This document shows positions 38,901 through 49,700 of a DNA stretch of 64,000 nt, in pieces. Below the pieces are notes generated by a model, which made no database searches, was not told the origin of the DNA, and saw nothing but the letters and a program-made list of their open reading frames with translations. Where the stretch lies: assembly GCA_950295325.1 (NCBI GenBank), contig OX485806.1, positions 18,724,001-18,788,000 on the forward strand. The letters run 5' to 3'. A program made the translations under genes and the position numbers. Every line of letters begins with the position of its first letter. Position 1 is the stretch's first letter. Source of the DNA: Polytrichum commune (Eukaryota > Streptophyta > Polytrichopsida > Polytrichales > Polytrichaceae).

Positions 38901-40173
38901 AGGAAAAAAAGCACCCAAATAAGGCCCATCAACCTTAGATCAGCAAAGTCCTCCCACATGAACAAAATGTAAAATCATCAGCACCCACATTGAAACACAA
39001 ACTCATCAACATTTCATCTATGGACATTTCAAAGAAAGGGTGGATCCCTCAGTGGAACAAACAGTCAGTAGTTACTTACCACAGTAGGATTGATGAATTT
39101 GCCTTCCGAGTCCTTGGCTTCCGGAAGCACAACCCATGAAGGAATCAGCACACAGTAGCTCCAACCTGTACGTGGATCATGTGGCCACACTGTCTGTGCT
39201 CCATCCTAACCCCCAAAAAATAAAAAAATAAATGCCCACCAACCCAATTCAATTTAGTAAGGTAAGCGGGCCCAATTCGGTTAATTATCTTAATCAAACA
39301 CCAATATTAGAGTGGTGGATGATAGTTAGTTGGAGTGGTGCAGATCTACAAACATACTCCAAAAAGGCATTATGTTTTTGAAAGTGATTAGACTACTTGC
39401 TCAAAATTCATTAACCATTCTAGTCTCAAAACTCAAAATAATGATTGGAGGACCTATGTCGCACAGCTTCTTATGGGTCACTATCATTGGGCCTTTGATC
39501 ATTCATAACAATTTGAGATTAGCTCCAAAAATTTCTGGGACTGATCTTGACCTCATCGTATACATTTGCAGATGGATGCACAGAAATGTCAACCTCGCGA
39601 CAAATCCAAGTAGTATAAGGTAGCGACAACAAATAAGTAACCAAATAATGCCCATTTCCTTTAACCATTTTAAGGCTCGTAACTCAACATCATAATTGGG
39701 AGGCCGAGCTACGTGGCTTCTTCTTACAGCTCACTCACTGTCAATTGAACTTAGATAATTCTTAATTATTTGAGACTAGCTCCAAAAGTTTCTGGGATCG
39801 ATCCTGGATCCTTCAGTCACATTTGCAATTGCACAGGAATCTCAACCTCAGGAACCCCAATAGTGTAGGCAACAACAAAAAGTAACCAAATAAGGCCCAT
39901 CTGCCTCTCTCCAAATCCAAGACCTAACAAATTCCAGCAACAAATTTCTCCCTCCCGGAATTACTCCTTCCACCACCAATCAATCACACCGCCATTCCCT
40001 CGGATCCACACATACATACAATGCACAGGGGGGTACCATCGAGTTAGAGAGAGAGAGAGAGAGAGAGTGAAAGCTAATCTCACCCATCGAGACGGAGCGG
40101 GGCTAAAGTCGATTCCCAGAGGCAGAGGCGAGGTCCCATCGTGGCGATGTCGAGGCGGACTCCGCCTTGCCAT
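32950..40173 (-). CDS. PX-domain coiled-coil protein, EREX / EREL family
   Basis: Twelve exons: 40173-40084, 39205-39080, 38504-38406, 38243-38151, 38001-37893, 37729-37353, 36559-36080, 35392-35228, 34719-34570, 34459-34367, 34177-33965 and 33279-32950. Together they are 2325 nt (774 aa) in one frame. The N-terminus [20 protein letters not shown] is the EREX signature. A PX domain follows (residues about 31-135): [69 protein letters not shown]. The middle is Ser-rich and low in structure, and the C-terminal half is heptad-like coiled coil ([19 protein letters not shown] and others). Arabidopsis EREX binds phosphoinositides and canonical RAB5 on endosomes and supports storage-protein trafficking. 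The same place of action is likely. Introns hold R1 and GAGTTATCC-type repeats. Confidence 0.95.
33451..33774. mobile_element. GAGTTATCC-family MITE in EREX-like intron 11
   Basis: Right end GAGTTAGAGGATAACTC is intact; left end reads ATCCTTTAACTCAATGG. Internal blocks GGTGCATGCTCGGAGG and CACCTCTTGAGGGATGCC match the other copies. Confidence 0.8.
35030..35182. mobile_element. GAGTTATCC-family MITE, partial copy in EREX-like intron 8
   Basis: Only the right half remains: GAGGTGCTAAAATGAGTTTGG through GTTGAGTTATAGCATAACTC (split over two blocks), with AATGCACCACAAGT inside. Confidence 0.7.
38570..38910 (+). repeat. R1 dispersed repeat (EREX-like intron 2)
   Basis: CAGACACCTATATTTGAGTG, GAGATTGGACTACATGCTC, CAATAGTCAACATAATTGG; its 3' part (TAGCTCCAAAA, GATCCTGGCTTCC) is shared with 39245. 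Confidence 0.82.
39245..39645 (+). repeat. R1 dispersed repeat (EREX-like intron 1)
   Basis: GGTAAGCGGGCCCAATTCGG start, TTAGAGTGGTGG, GTGATTAGACTACTTGCTC, and the TAGCTCCAAAAATTTCTGGG 3' part. Confidence 0.82.
39650..39905 (+). repeat. R1 dispersed repeat, 3' part (EREX-like intron 1)
   Basis: Directly follows the previous copy and repeats its last 250 bp (TAGCTCCAAAAGTTTCTGGG, GGATCCTTCAGTCACATTTG). Confidence 0.78.
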
Positions 40174-40199
40174 CTCCGCAAACAAAACCCTCCCCCTCC

Positions 40200-42900
40200 T
40201 CCTCCTATTATGGATATGTCTCCTTCCCTTGGTTGAGTCCTGTGTGGGTTCATCCAATCTGTGGGGTGCCCGGGTGACCTCCCCGGTTGCCAAATTGAGA
40301 GAGCGGCAGACAGATCGAGTGTGAGGACATCTGACGAGACGAGGAAAGGAAAGGAAGCAATCAACGAGAAGGATGAGGAGATCGTTCTTGTGTGCACACG
40401 ACGATGATTTGTTGCGAAGACGGAGGAGGAGGAGGAGCACAGCAAGCTCGCTACGCTAGGGCATGCCATCTCCGTCCGATAGTATATACCCCGGATAGGA
40501 GGCCCGGCTGCCACCCGCCAGTTACCCGGTCAGTGACACCCGGCACAAACTGAGTTGGCCAATGAACGGGGAGAACCGGCTAGAAGATACAGTTTAACCG
40601 GTTCGCTTTCCCAACTTACCGGTTCAAACTCAACACTCTAGGAAATGAACCAAAACATATGTGGGAATTTATTTATTTCTTTATTTATTTATGTGTTTGT
40701 GTTAGTCAGCATCATGGCTCTTTTCTACCATTAAAATATTCATAATTTTCTTACCTTCTGCATAATTTAAGATCAAGTTGACATTGTTTATTTTTCATTG
40801 TGTTGGGTTATTGCATCTTCATGGCAAGGCCCGTGGCTCACCCAACTCTCTAGTTTTGTTGGATAATGTTATGAACTTATTTAAGTAAACCTAAGGTGGG
40901 TTTACACTAGGGTCCGGGTTCAAAGAAACTTCAAATTGAGTGATCTCATTGGTTGAGAGTGAAAATTTTGGACTCAAGGAGTTTACATTACGATCCGGGT
41001 CCAAGAAATGCAAAAAAAATGAAGTGGTGTTAATGCAGCGTGATTTTTTTGCCAAATCTTGATGGTCTACAGTCAAGAAAATACTTCTTATTTGGGAAGC
41101 TAATCTTCAAGCTTGAGTTCAATCTTGAGTTCAATCTTGATTTTGAAAGAAAGGTCCATGGAGGGATGTTTTGGACCCCGATTTTCTTAGAGTTGGACCC
41201 CAAATGTAAATCCATTGGGACTCAATTTTGGATGCAAGGTTGAAAATTGGTTTCTCAAACTATAAGGGGAGGGGGGGTTTCTTGAGTGGAGACCACCGAG
41301 ATTTGGTAGGATAGCAATACCACATTAGTGCCACTTCATTCTTTCATTCCTTGGACCCGTATCCTAGTGTAAATTTGTTGGCTCTTGACCAATAGCTCAT
41401 GATCAACTTTTAGCTCTCGACCAATAAAATCGCTCAATTTTGGACAATCTTTGATCTTGGACTCTTAATGTGGGTTAATTAGGGTTCAAGTATGCATTTG
41501 CATTTATATAAATGCAATGAAATTTGTAAAATGAATTTTCAAAGGTTATACTTCTAGATAAGTTTTAGGGAGACAAAGGGTATTTTATGTATCAATTCAT
41601 TGTATGAATGTGAAACTTTGATGGTGCCTCATGCACATTCCCTTGGGTGTTATTTCTTAAGTAAATTATGAAATTGCTAATTTATAACACATATTTGAAA
41701 ATGATTCACCCCTTGTTGCATGCCTTTAAGGGTTCAATGTCCTAGATGGAAGGTTTGGAAGTCATATCTTAAGGATTCATAGAGGGGTGTTAAATTTGCC
41801 CACTATTATCTTTTGTTGATGACATCAAAAGTGACCCCTTATAAATTGATGTAATCTATCAATTCCATACTTCCCATTGCACCAAGACAAGTATGAAGAG
41901 GAGGCAATATCGAGAAAGACATAGTTGGACTCATACAAACGACACAATGACTAGATTCAAACTACTTTTTCCTATATATTTGTAATCATATGCTTGCTTC
42001 CTTGGCATAATATACTACACTAATTATACTCCGATCTCATGGACCAAGTGGAAACCGGCTTCAATAGTTGCTAGGGGCTTGTACACATTATCATAGACAC
42101 TTATAACAGTGGTAGCTTGAAACCTTCAAGGGTTGACCGCCACATTTACACTATGCACGGGTGATGGTTAACCATAATCGTGATGCATTGCAATCCAAAA
42201 ATCTCTTGTCTTGGGGGTCATGTTCCACATGTCAAATGGACGATTGTTCACATCTTAGCTTTGCAATGTGATATTTGTGGCATGTCCAATCTCTTTTAAA
42301 CACATGTCTTTTTGGTATTTGTTCTTGGAACCACACCGAAGCACATACCACTCAAATATAGGTGTCCGATTAACTTAAGCACAATAACCGAATTAGGCAC
42401 GTTCACCTTACCTTCAATACCCAAGTGATGATTAGGCTGCTTTATAGATCTCGAATTAATTTAAATGGAGAAACCTTCGCCGACGTACACCTTGGGCGTC
42501 AGCAGAAGCTTCCTATGATTGGAAGTCAAAGGAGAGTCACAGTCCGGGTGACCAGGCGAAGCCCCCGTTCCCCACATTCCCACGTTCCCAACGCGCCTTT
42601 ACCGACTCCACTCCCGCGGGGTGGCCCGGCGAATCGAGAGGCGCCCGCTTGACTGCTTGCCCGCCGCTGACGCGTCTTGCGTCCGTCGCAGCGTTCCTGG
42701 AGGTTGCCCGCCATAGCCAGCCAGCCAGCCAGACTTTCCCCTCCCCACTCCCAACCCTCACCACTCCCGTTCTCCTCCCCTGTCCTTCCTTCTTCATCCC
42801 GCACTAACTTCACGTCTCCCGGCCTCATTTGGCGAATGGCGCTCCTCACACATTTTGGACTCAAACTACTCCAACTTAATATCATTCATGCATTTTAAGT
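40200..42900. other. Divergent intergenic region, EREX-like (-) and JMJ21-like (+)
   Basis: 40200-40500 is likely 5' leader and promoter of the EREX-like gene (GA-rich, with CTCTAACTCGATG near 40041 in its intron side). 42450-42850 is GC- and CpG-rich, probably the distal promoter of the JMJ21-like gene. The middle is AT-rich with no gene. Confidence 0.5.
42235..42425 (-). repeat. R1 dispersed repeat, inverted, 5' part
   Basis: Reverse strand reads GCCTAATTCGGTTATTGTGC, CGGACACCTATATTTGAGTG and GAGATTGGACATGCC. Confidence 0.8.
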
Positions 42901-43490
42901 AGTGTTGAAGCCTCCTAGTGGGGTTCTGGTTTGGAATATTGGCGCCATCTGGTTTGGGCGAATAATTTTGGGGAGATTGGATGTCCTAAGCTCATTTCAC
43001 TCGGCGCTGCTTACGTATCTTTTGGACTCTAAGATCCTGCAATATATCATTAATAGTAGTGTTCAAGCCTCCTAGTAGGTTCTGCTTTGTATTTGTGCCA
43101 AAATCCGGTTTGGGTGAATTTCGGGGTTCTGGAGATTGCCGCTGGAAATGCCCCAGGCTCATTGTAGCAAAAGATTTCGGGGCTGTTTGTAGTCAAAGTC
43201 CCGCAACAAACCAGTATACAGATGTTTTAAGCTTGGTTGTGCTCCGGATTGTGCCAACCGGTTGCCTCGAATTTTGGGTGATTTTTTTATGATTTGGGAA
43301 TTGGGGCAGGAAATGTCCTAGGTAGCGAAATATTGCATTGGCCTCAAATCCCCGCGCAAAAATTTGATATACGGGTGCTGAGGTTCTGCTTCCGATTGTG
43401 CCACCCCTGTTTTGACGAGTTTTGGCTAAATCTCTGGTTTGGTGGCGGAAAATTTTCTAAGCTCATTGAACTCGCCGATATTTGAATAAT
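42900..43490. repeat. Four-unit (~155-160 bp) tandem repeat upstream of the JMJ21-like gene
   Basis: Units start near 42902, 43057, 43219 and 43373. Each has GTGTTGAAGCCTCC-like start, GGTTCTGSTTTG or TGTGCTCCG, TTGTGCCA, GGTTTGGGTGAAT, and TGTCCTAGGCTCATT. It ends 260 bp before the start codon, so it is promoter or 5' leader. Confidence 0.85.
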
Positions 43491-43749
43491 AGTAGCCTCG
43501 AACACCTGCGTCAAATTAATACTTGGAGGCCTAGGCCTTGCTTTGCTTTGGGGAAATTCCGAGTGAACATTGGGGCCGGATGCTCGTGAGTTGTAGTTGT
43601 AGTTGCTCGTCTGCGCAGATTCTCAGTAACTTTTCCATTGGTGAGGTGAAATTGGGTGTTGCAAGTGCGACGGATTTTTTTCGTTGGGGGTTTATTGGAG
43701 TCGCGGAAATTTGGCGGGTTTTTTTGGGGGGTTTAGAGGTTCGTGAGAA

Positions 43750-46700
43750 ATGGGGCTTGTGAGGGATCGAAGACCACAAGCGCTGGGTGATTTTTGTTCA
43801 CTCCCAGATGATTTGCTCTGCTCCATCATAGGGAGCTTGCCCTTGCGCAGTGTTGGAAATTTGGCTTGCGTCAGCAGGTAAGTAATCAACCGATTTTGCC
43901 TCCTGGATTCGAAACCCGTGAAGAACGCAGGAAAATTTACTATGAGAGAGAATTTCCTACACATTACGAGGGTTGCCGATTCCCTGAATTTGAATCTGTT
44001 TTCCAATTTAACATTTTCACGAAAGATGCCAATGGCCTCCTGTCAGATTATTACACCATTGCCTTGCATTTGTCCCTGGGTTAGGTGCTCAGTGTGTCGG
44101 TTTCATGTATGCAAGACAATTTTTGGCCAAAATTACAGGTCACCTCGCAATATAGGTGAGTTGTGCCAGGGACATGAATCTTTATGCCGGATATAAAAAA
44201 AACACAGGAATTTGGTTTCGAGAATTGCACATGAATTTGTTACTGATGCAAGACAAAAACATGCCAATGATTGCCAAGAAACATACTGATGTCAGCAGGA
44301 TTATCCCCAATCCAAACGTGCAGATAATCCCGCTGTAATTATGTTCGCTGAGTTTAAGAATCTGTTACTAATGCTTTGAATCTTGTTTTCCTAATTTAAC
44401 AATTCATGGCAGATGGTCATGGCCTTCCTGTCAGTTGTACCACGAGATTATTGCAACTGAATTGCACCATTGCCTTGCATGTGTCGCTGGGTTAGGTGCT
44501 CAGAATCTCATTCTGATGTATGCAAGACGATTCTTGGCCAATTTTTTCTGTTCACCTGGCAATGCAGTTTAATTGCCGGTGACACTAATTTTATATGCCA
44601 GATTTCAGAGAGTTCGACTCTCCGCAGAGAATTGCATACAGACATGAAATTTTTTAGAAAAATGGGAGTAGAGGCGAGGTCTCCGTATCGCTCCTAATCA
44701 AAATTGTATGTGTAATGCAGTGTATTCTATATTTTGTGCAACGAGGAGCCTTTGTGGATGCAGCTGTGCTTGGATCAACACCGCGGTGGGTTTTTGGACT
44801 TCGAAGGCTCGTGGCGTCAGTCGGCTCTCCTTAAGTGGGTATTCGTTCCTGTGTACTTTGTGTGTCTTCATCTGCAGAAGTGGAATATTCTGACAATACG
44901 TTGTGGACCCTTCTTCAGGATATCCTATAAAAATTTCGAGAAAGAAAATGCTATAGAGGTGCCACATCACTGGAAAGATTACTACATATAGTCTAACAAA
45001 AATGAAATAAAATCTACCCTCCCTCCTTCCTTGGAATCCTCTCTCTCTCTGTGCCCTTTCCTTCCTAACTTCTGCATTCCTTGGGTCTTCCCTTGCCCTT
45101 ATATGCATTAGAGTTATCCTTCAATTCAAAGGGACTTTTCGTCAGGAGTCGGTTGTTTAGCATACAACATGTTCCATGTCAGTAAGTTTTAGGTTCATGC
45201 TTGGAGGAAGTGTGGTGGTTTGAACAAAGAACATTTCATATTGCTTCATTGAGGGTCAAACTTATTTTGGCATGCCAAAATGAGGTGCTAAAAATGAGTT
45301 TGGCCCTCAATGAACCCGACGAAATATTTTGCTCTTCATTCAAATTCAAACACAACCCCCGAGCATGCACCACAAGTGGAAAGAATTTAATGTTTTTGTA
45401 TGCAAAACAACCACTAGAAAATCATGGGGGACCAACTCCCGACAAAGAGTCGCAATGAATTAAAGGAAAACTCTTTTTTGTTCACGTAAGCTCTAGCAAG
45501 TTCTAAGATTATGACTATGTGTTTCAAGAAAAGAGGCATGCAAGAAGTGATGAAATAACCAAGGGAACATCAAACACATGTAACAACTCGTTGCCACAAG
45601 GAGAAATCTTCCAATACATCCTTCAGTTTAATTTCTGTATGCGGCAAAATCAGGCAAAAGCTCAATACATAGCATCTTGAGGGTTTTTACCTGTTGCGTG
45701 TCTGTATTGCCTCAGAAAGAAAAAGAAATAAATGTTGCAATTAATGTCGTCAGAGGGTGGATCATTGTGCAGGCTGGGCTACATTACGAAAGGAACAACA
45801 TTGAAGCCACCGAAGTGCTTTGATGGTCAGTATGTATTGATTTTGTGCTTTCAGGGATTCTTTTGCATGCTTACATGTCCTGGAGCCCCTTTGTAATGTG
45901 TCTGATGTGATTGGCGCTTTGGTCTTGGCCAGGTTTTAGTTCGCTGTTCCTCTACAAGCGCTGGTACAGATGCAACATTGCATTGCAGGGTTTTGCTGTT
46001 GATACCGGTGTTATTGATCGAAGAGAAAATCTTTCTCTTGAAGAGTTTCGTGCCACCTATGATGGAAAGAAACCGGTGAGGCTTCAACAAATGATGCTTT
46101 CTCTTTTTGATTTTTCAGATTTGATGTAGAGGCCTTGAATGTTTGGTACTTTTGTAGTCACAATTGTTTATTGTTGTTGACCAACTCTTCTAGTTGAAGC
46201 AGCGTCTATCATTTACATGTAGTTTTGTTGTTTCAGGTACTCATCACCGATTTGACAAAAGATTGGCCAGCACAGAAGTCATGGAATTTGAGTCAGCTAG
46301 TAGAGAATTACGGGGAAGTGGCATTCAAAGTGTCTCAATCTCATGGTAAGAAGATCAAGATGAAGCTGAAAGACTATGCCTCATACATGGCCTGCCAGCA
46401 TGACGAAGAGCCTCTATATATCTTCGACGCAAAGGTCTTCATACGATCCACCCTCTTTTCCGGAGACTTTGTTGTTAGTTGGGTTCTTGCATTGTTTCAA
46501 TATTTGCACCATGTCACTATTGCACAGCTGACAGTTCTATTTGTATCCTGTTCACTTACCCTTAGAAGAAGAAGAAGAGGCTTAATTGGTTCCTAAGGTA
46601 GCGGATCTAAATTGGTTACTTATCTTATCGGATATTTATAATCGAGAGTTGAGTGGTTAGGTTTGGATCTAAGGACGGATACCAAGAAGACATGTGTTTA

Positions 46701-49700
46701 AAAGAGATTGGACTAAGTTCACGGAATTTGTTCACCATTCTAGGTTCAATAGTCAATATAGTTGGGGGCACCTATATGTTCATTCAAGAAGAAAGTGGAG
46801 CTTCACTGTGATATTGAATAAGATCTATCATGTGAGCTCCAGAAATAATGAGGATAATAGCTACGGCTGCTAATCATCTGGTACTAATTGCATGTTGGTA
46901 TTGAGGAAATTCTAGTTTGGAGAGCTGGCGCCCAAAATGCTCGAGGAGTACAGCGTACCTCCGCTTTTTAAAGAGGATTTACTTTCAGTTCTTGACAAGC
47001 CAGTTCGTCCTCCTTTCCGGTGGTTAGTAGCGGGTCCTTCACGTTCTGGGGCATCATGGCATGTGGACCCTGCACTAACAAGTGCTTGGAATACTCTTCT
47101 CTCAGGTTGCAAAAGGTATCTACTAGACTTATTCATGCTTTGTTATATTCACCATAGAGAGTTTCATTTCAAATAAGATCTTTGCTGAAATGTCCTGCCT
47201 GTGCAGTAAACACTGCTGTTTTGGATAAAGTATTGGGAAGGGTTGAAACGCTTGCAAAATCACACTTAGTATGTGTAAGATGTTACCATTCTTTTCACTG
47301 TGAGACAAGCACCAATCTACACATTCTGCAGCGAATCATACAGGTTCAAAATGCAGAGGATCTGTGGTTCCATTGTAGTTTACATGTACTGAAATTCTAG
47401 GTGATTGCTGCAGATGGGCTTTGTATCCTCCAGGGAGGGTGCCTCCCGCTGTGGTTGTTCACGTTGATGAGGATGATGGATCTGTGAATTTTGATGGTCC
47501 AACTTCTCTACAGGTAAGATACATGAATCAGAAATGCTGAAGTTATCATTCTTGGTTATTCATGTAATGTATGCCACGTCGATCTTGTTGATAGTTTACA
47601 TAGCATCTACAGGTATGTGTAAGGATATTCTCTTTCTATACCAGCTTCAAATATCCAAGAATCAAGGTTCTAGCATAGTCAAATTGCAAGCCCTTATTAG
47701 TTGACACCTCATTGTTACGCATCTTTGGACAAAGCCTTCTCCCATATACTGAGATTCAACTTAAAGACCTTGCCAAAAAGAATCTCACCAAATGTATGCT
47801 CTTCAAGATGCTTATCCAGGGAGAACACCCACTAAACCACCTAAGAATGCTATGGACATATTTTGGGTGATTTTGAAGCTTGTATTAGACCTGAAAACCT
47901 GCTGCAATAGTTCGTGTCAGAATGGGAGATTAAAATTTGGCAGTCTGGTTATTTCGCAGTGGTGGCTAGAAATCTATCCAACATTGCGGGAGGAAGATAA
48001 GCCTCTGGAATGTACACAATTACCTGGAGAAACAATCATGGTGCCAAGTGGGTGGTGGCATTGTGTGCTCAACATTGGTGATTCCATTGCTGTTACCCAA
48101 AATTATGTAAATTCAGTCAACTTGGAGCTTGTTTGTTTGGACATGGCCCCCGGATACCACCATAGGGGCATTGCCCGTGCTGGCCGCCTGGCATTAGAGG
48201 AAACTCTTCAAAGGACCTCAAAGGGTGTTAGGGATTGTCAAGGAATTAATGGAGCTACTCACGAGTGAGCCATTCTACTGTTACTAAACTCATTTCAATG
48301 TTATACTTCTGCTTTGGAAATGAGGTGGAAATCTTACAGAAACTGCAACCACTTGTCAGTCAATTATTGGCTTTATATATCTTCGTAGATATACATGTGA
48401 GAAGTATTGAGCTTTAAGCATACCATGCCTGAAAACTGGTGGCTTACAGGGAGCATATTTCTTCAGCAGTGGGATTACAGGATGGAATATGCAACAAAGG
48501 AAAGGTGAATGACCCAGAAAATTATGGGTTGTACATTGATGTTGATAACCTGGCAATGCATACTGAGAAACAATCAAATCACTTTATTTCAAGTACTAGT
48601 AAAGGTGGCTATCTAGATCGGAGCGAACTTCGTGATTGGCTACGTCGGCTATGGAAACTCAGACCAGATCTCCACCAGCGTTTATGGAAGGTATGTCCTG
48701 TAAACTTTCACTTCTCAAGGAACTAAGGGCCACTTTGGGGGTAGAGCTTGATGGCCTGTGACTATTAAAATCTTAAATCTCTCATTGGTGGAAAAGGCCA
48801 AGTCCGTCCAATCCACTTTACACTAGAGCTTGAGGCCTGAAGAGACCAAGGAAGTTTGAATGGATTAGAAACCTACGTGGAGTCCTATATAGCATGCAAA
48901 TAGGTGATGCTTCATGGTCCACTGGATTTCCGTCTAACCCACTTCAAAAATGCACAACCTTGATTTATAATTATCTATTGTGTAGAATGGCCCACATAAT
49001 CAGATGGTAATCAAACAGCATTCGGTTGAGAGTCTGGTCCCATATGCCTTTACACTACACCTGAAGGCTGTGACCACACAAATGACAATTTCCGTTGTCT
49101 ATGCTACGGCTTTCGGATGAGTTTCTAGGACCCTCATAGTTCATGGTCACAGCCCATGGCCATAGTGTAAAGTGGGCCTATTCAAGTCAAATCAATATTG
49201 ACCAACTAGATCATGGGTTTTTTTTGGGAAAAACAATGCTACTGTGGTCTGCAGAGACACGGAAACAAGGTAAGGTTGTTCAATTGATGCAATGTGCTTC
49301 AATCATATATGTGTTGGATGGCAGTGTGCATGCATTGCAGTGGACGCTGGGTCATGGCTAGAGCGAGTCACAGCCATATGCAAGGCAAATGACCTCCCGT
49401 TGCCTCTCGAGGAAGAGCAGCTACCAATTGGAAATGGCAGCAATCCGGTAATTTCCAATTTTGTAGCATATTTTAAACATAACCCACACAACAAGTCCTG
49501 GTCATTCACTTTTATTCATTGTTCATTCACCTGCCAATCCTTGGAATGAAATTCAGTTACTGTAATATCTGACACTGCCTTACATCATAAGTATCTGCCT
49601 CTAGTTCCATGACCATTCTACAGGATGATCTGATTAACATATGTAGTCAATGCTGTAACTGAGTGAAGGTGGTTTAGAGATGCGTAATCTTGTCAGGTTG

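Noticed and set aside
39961-40514. 144- and 159-codon minus-strand frames
   Set aside because: They cover the leader and exon 1 of the EREX-like gene in the wrong frame; the MARRSPPRH frame with its donor at 40083 is the real one.
42526-42885. 119-codon minus-strand frame
   Set aside because: Arises from the CpG-rich promoter region of the JMJ21-like gene; no family block.
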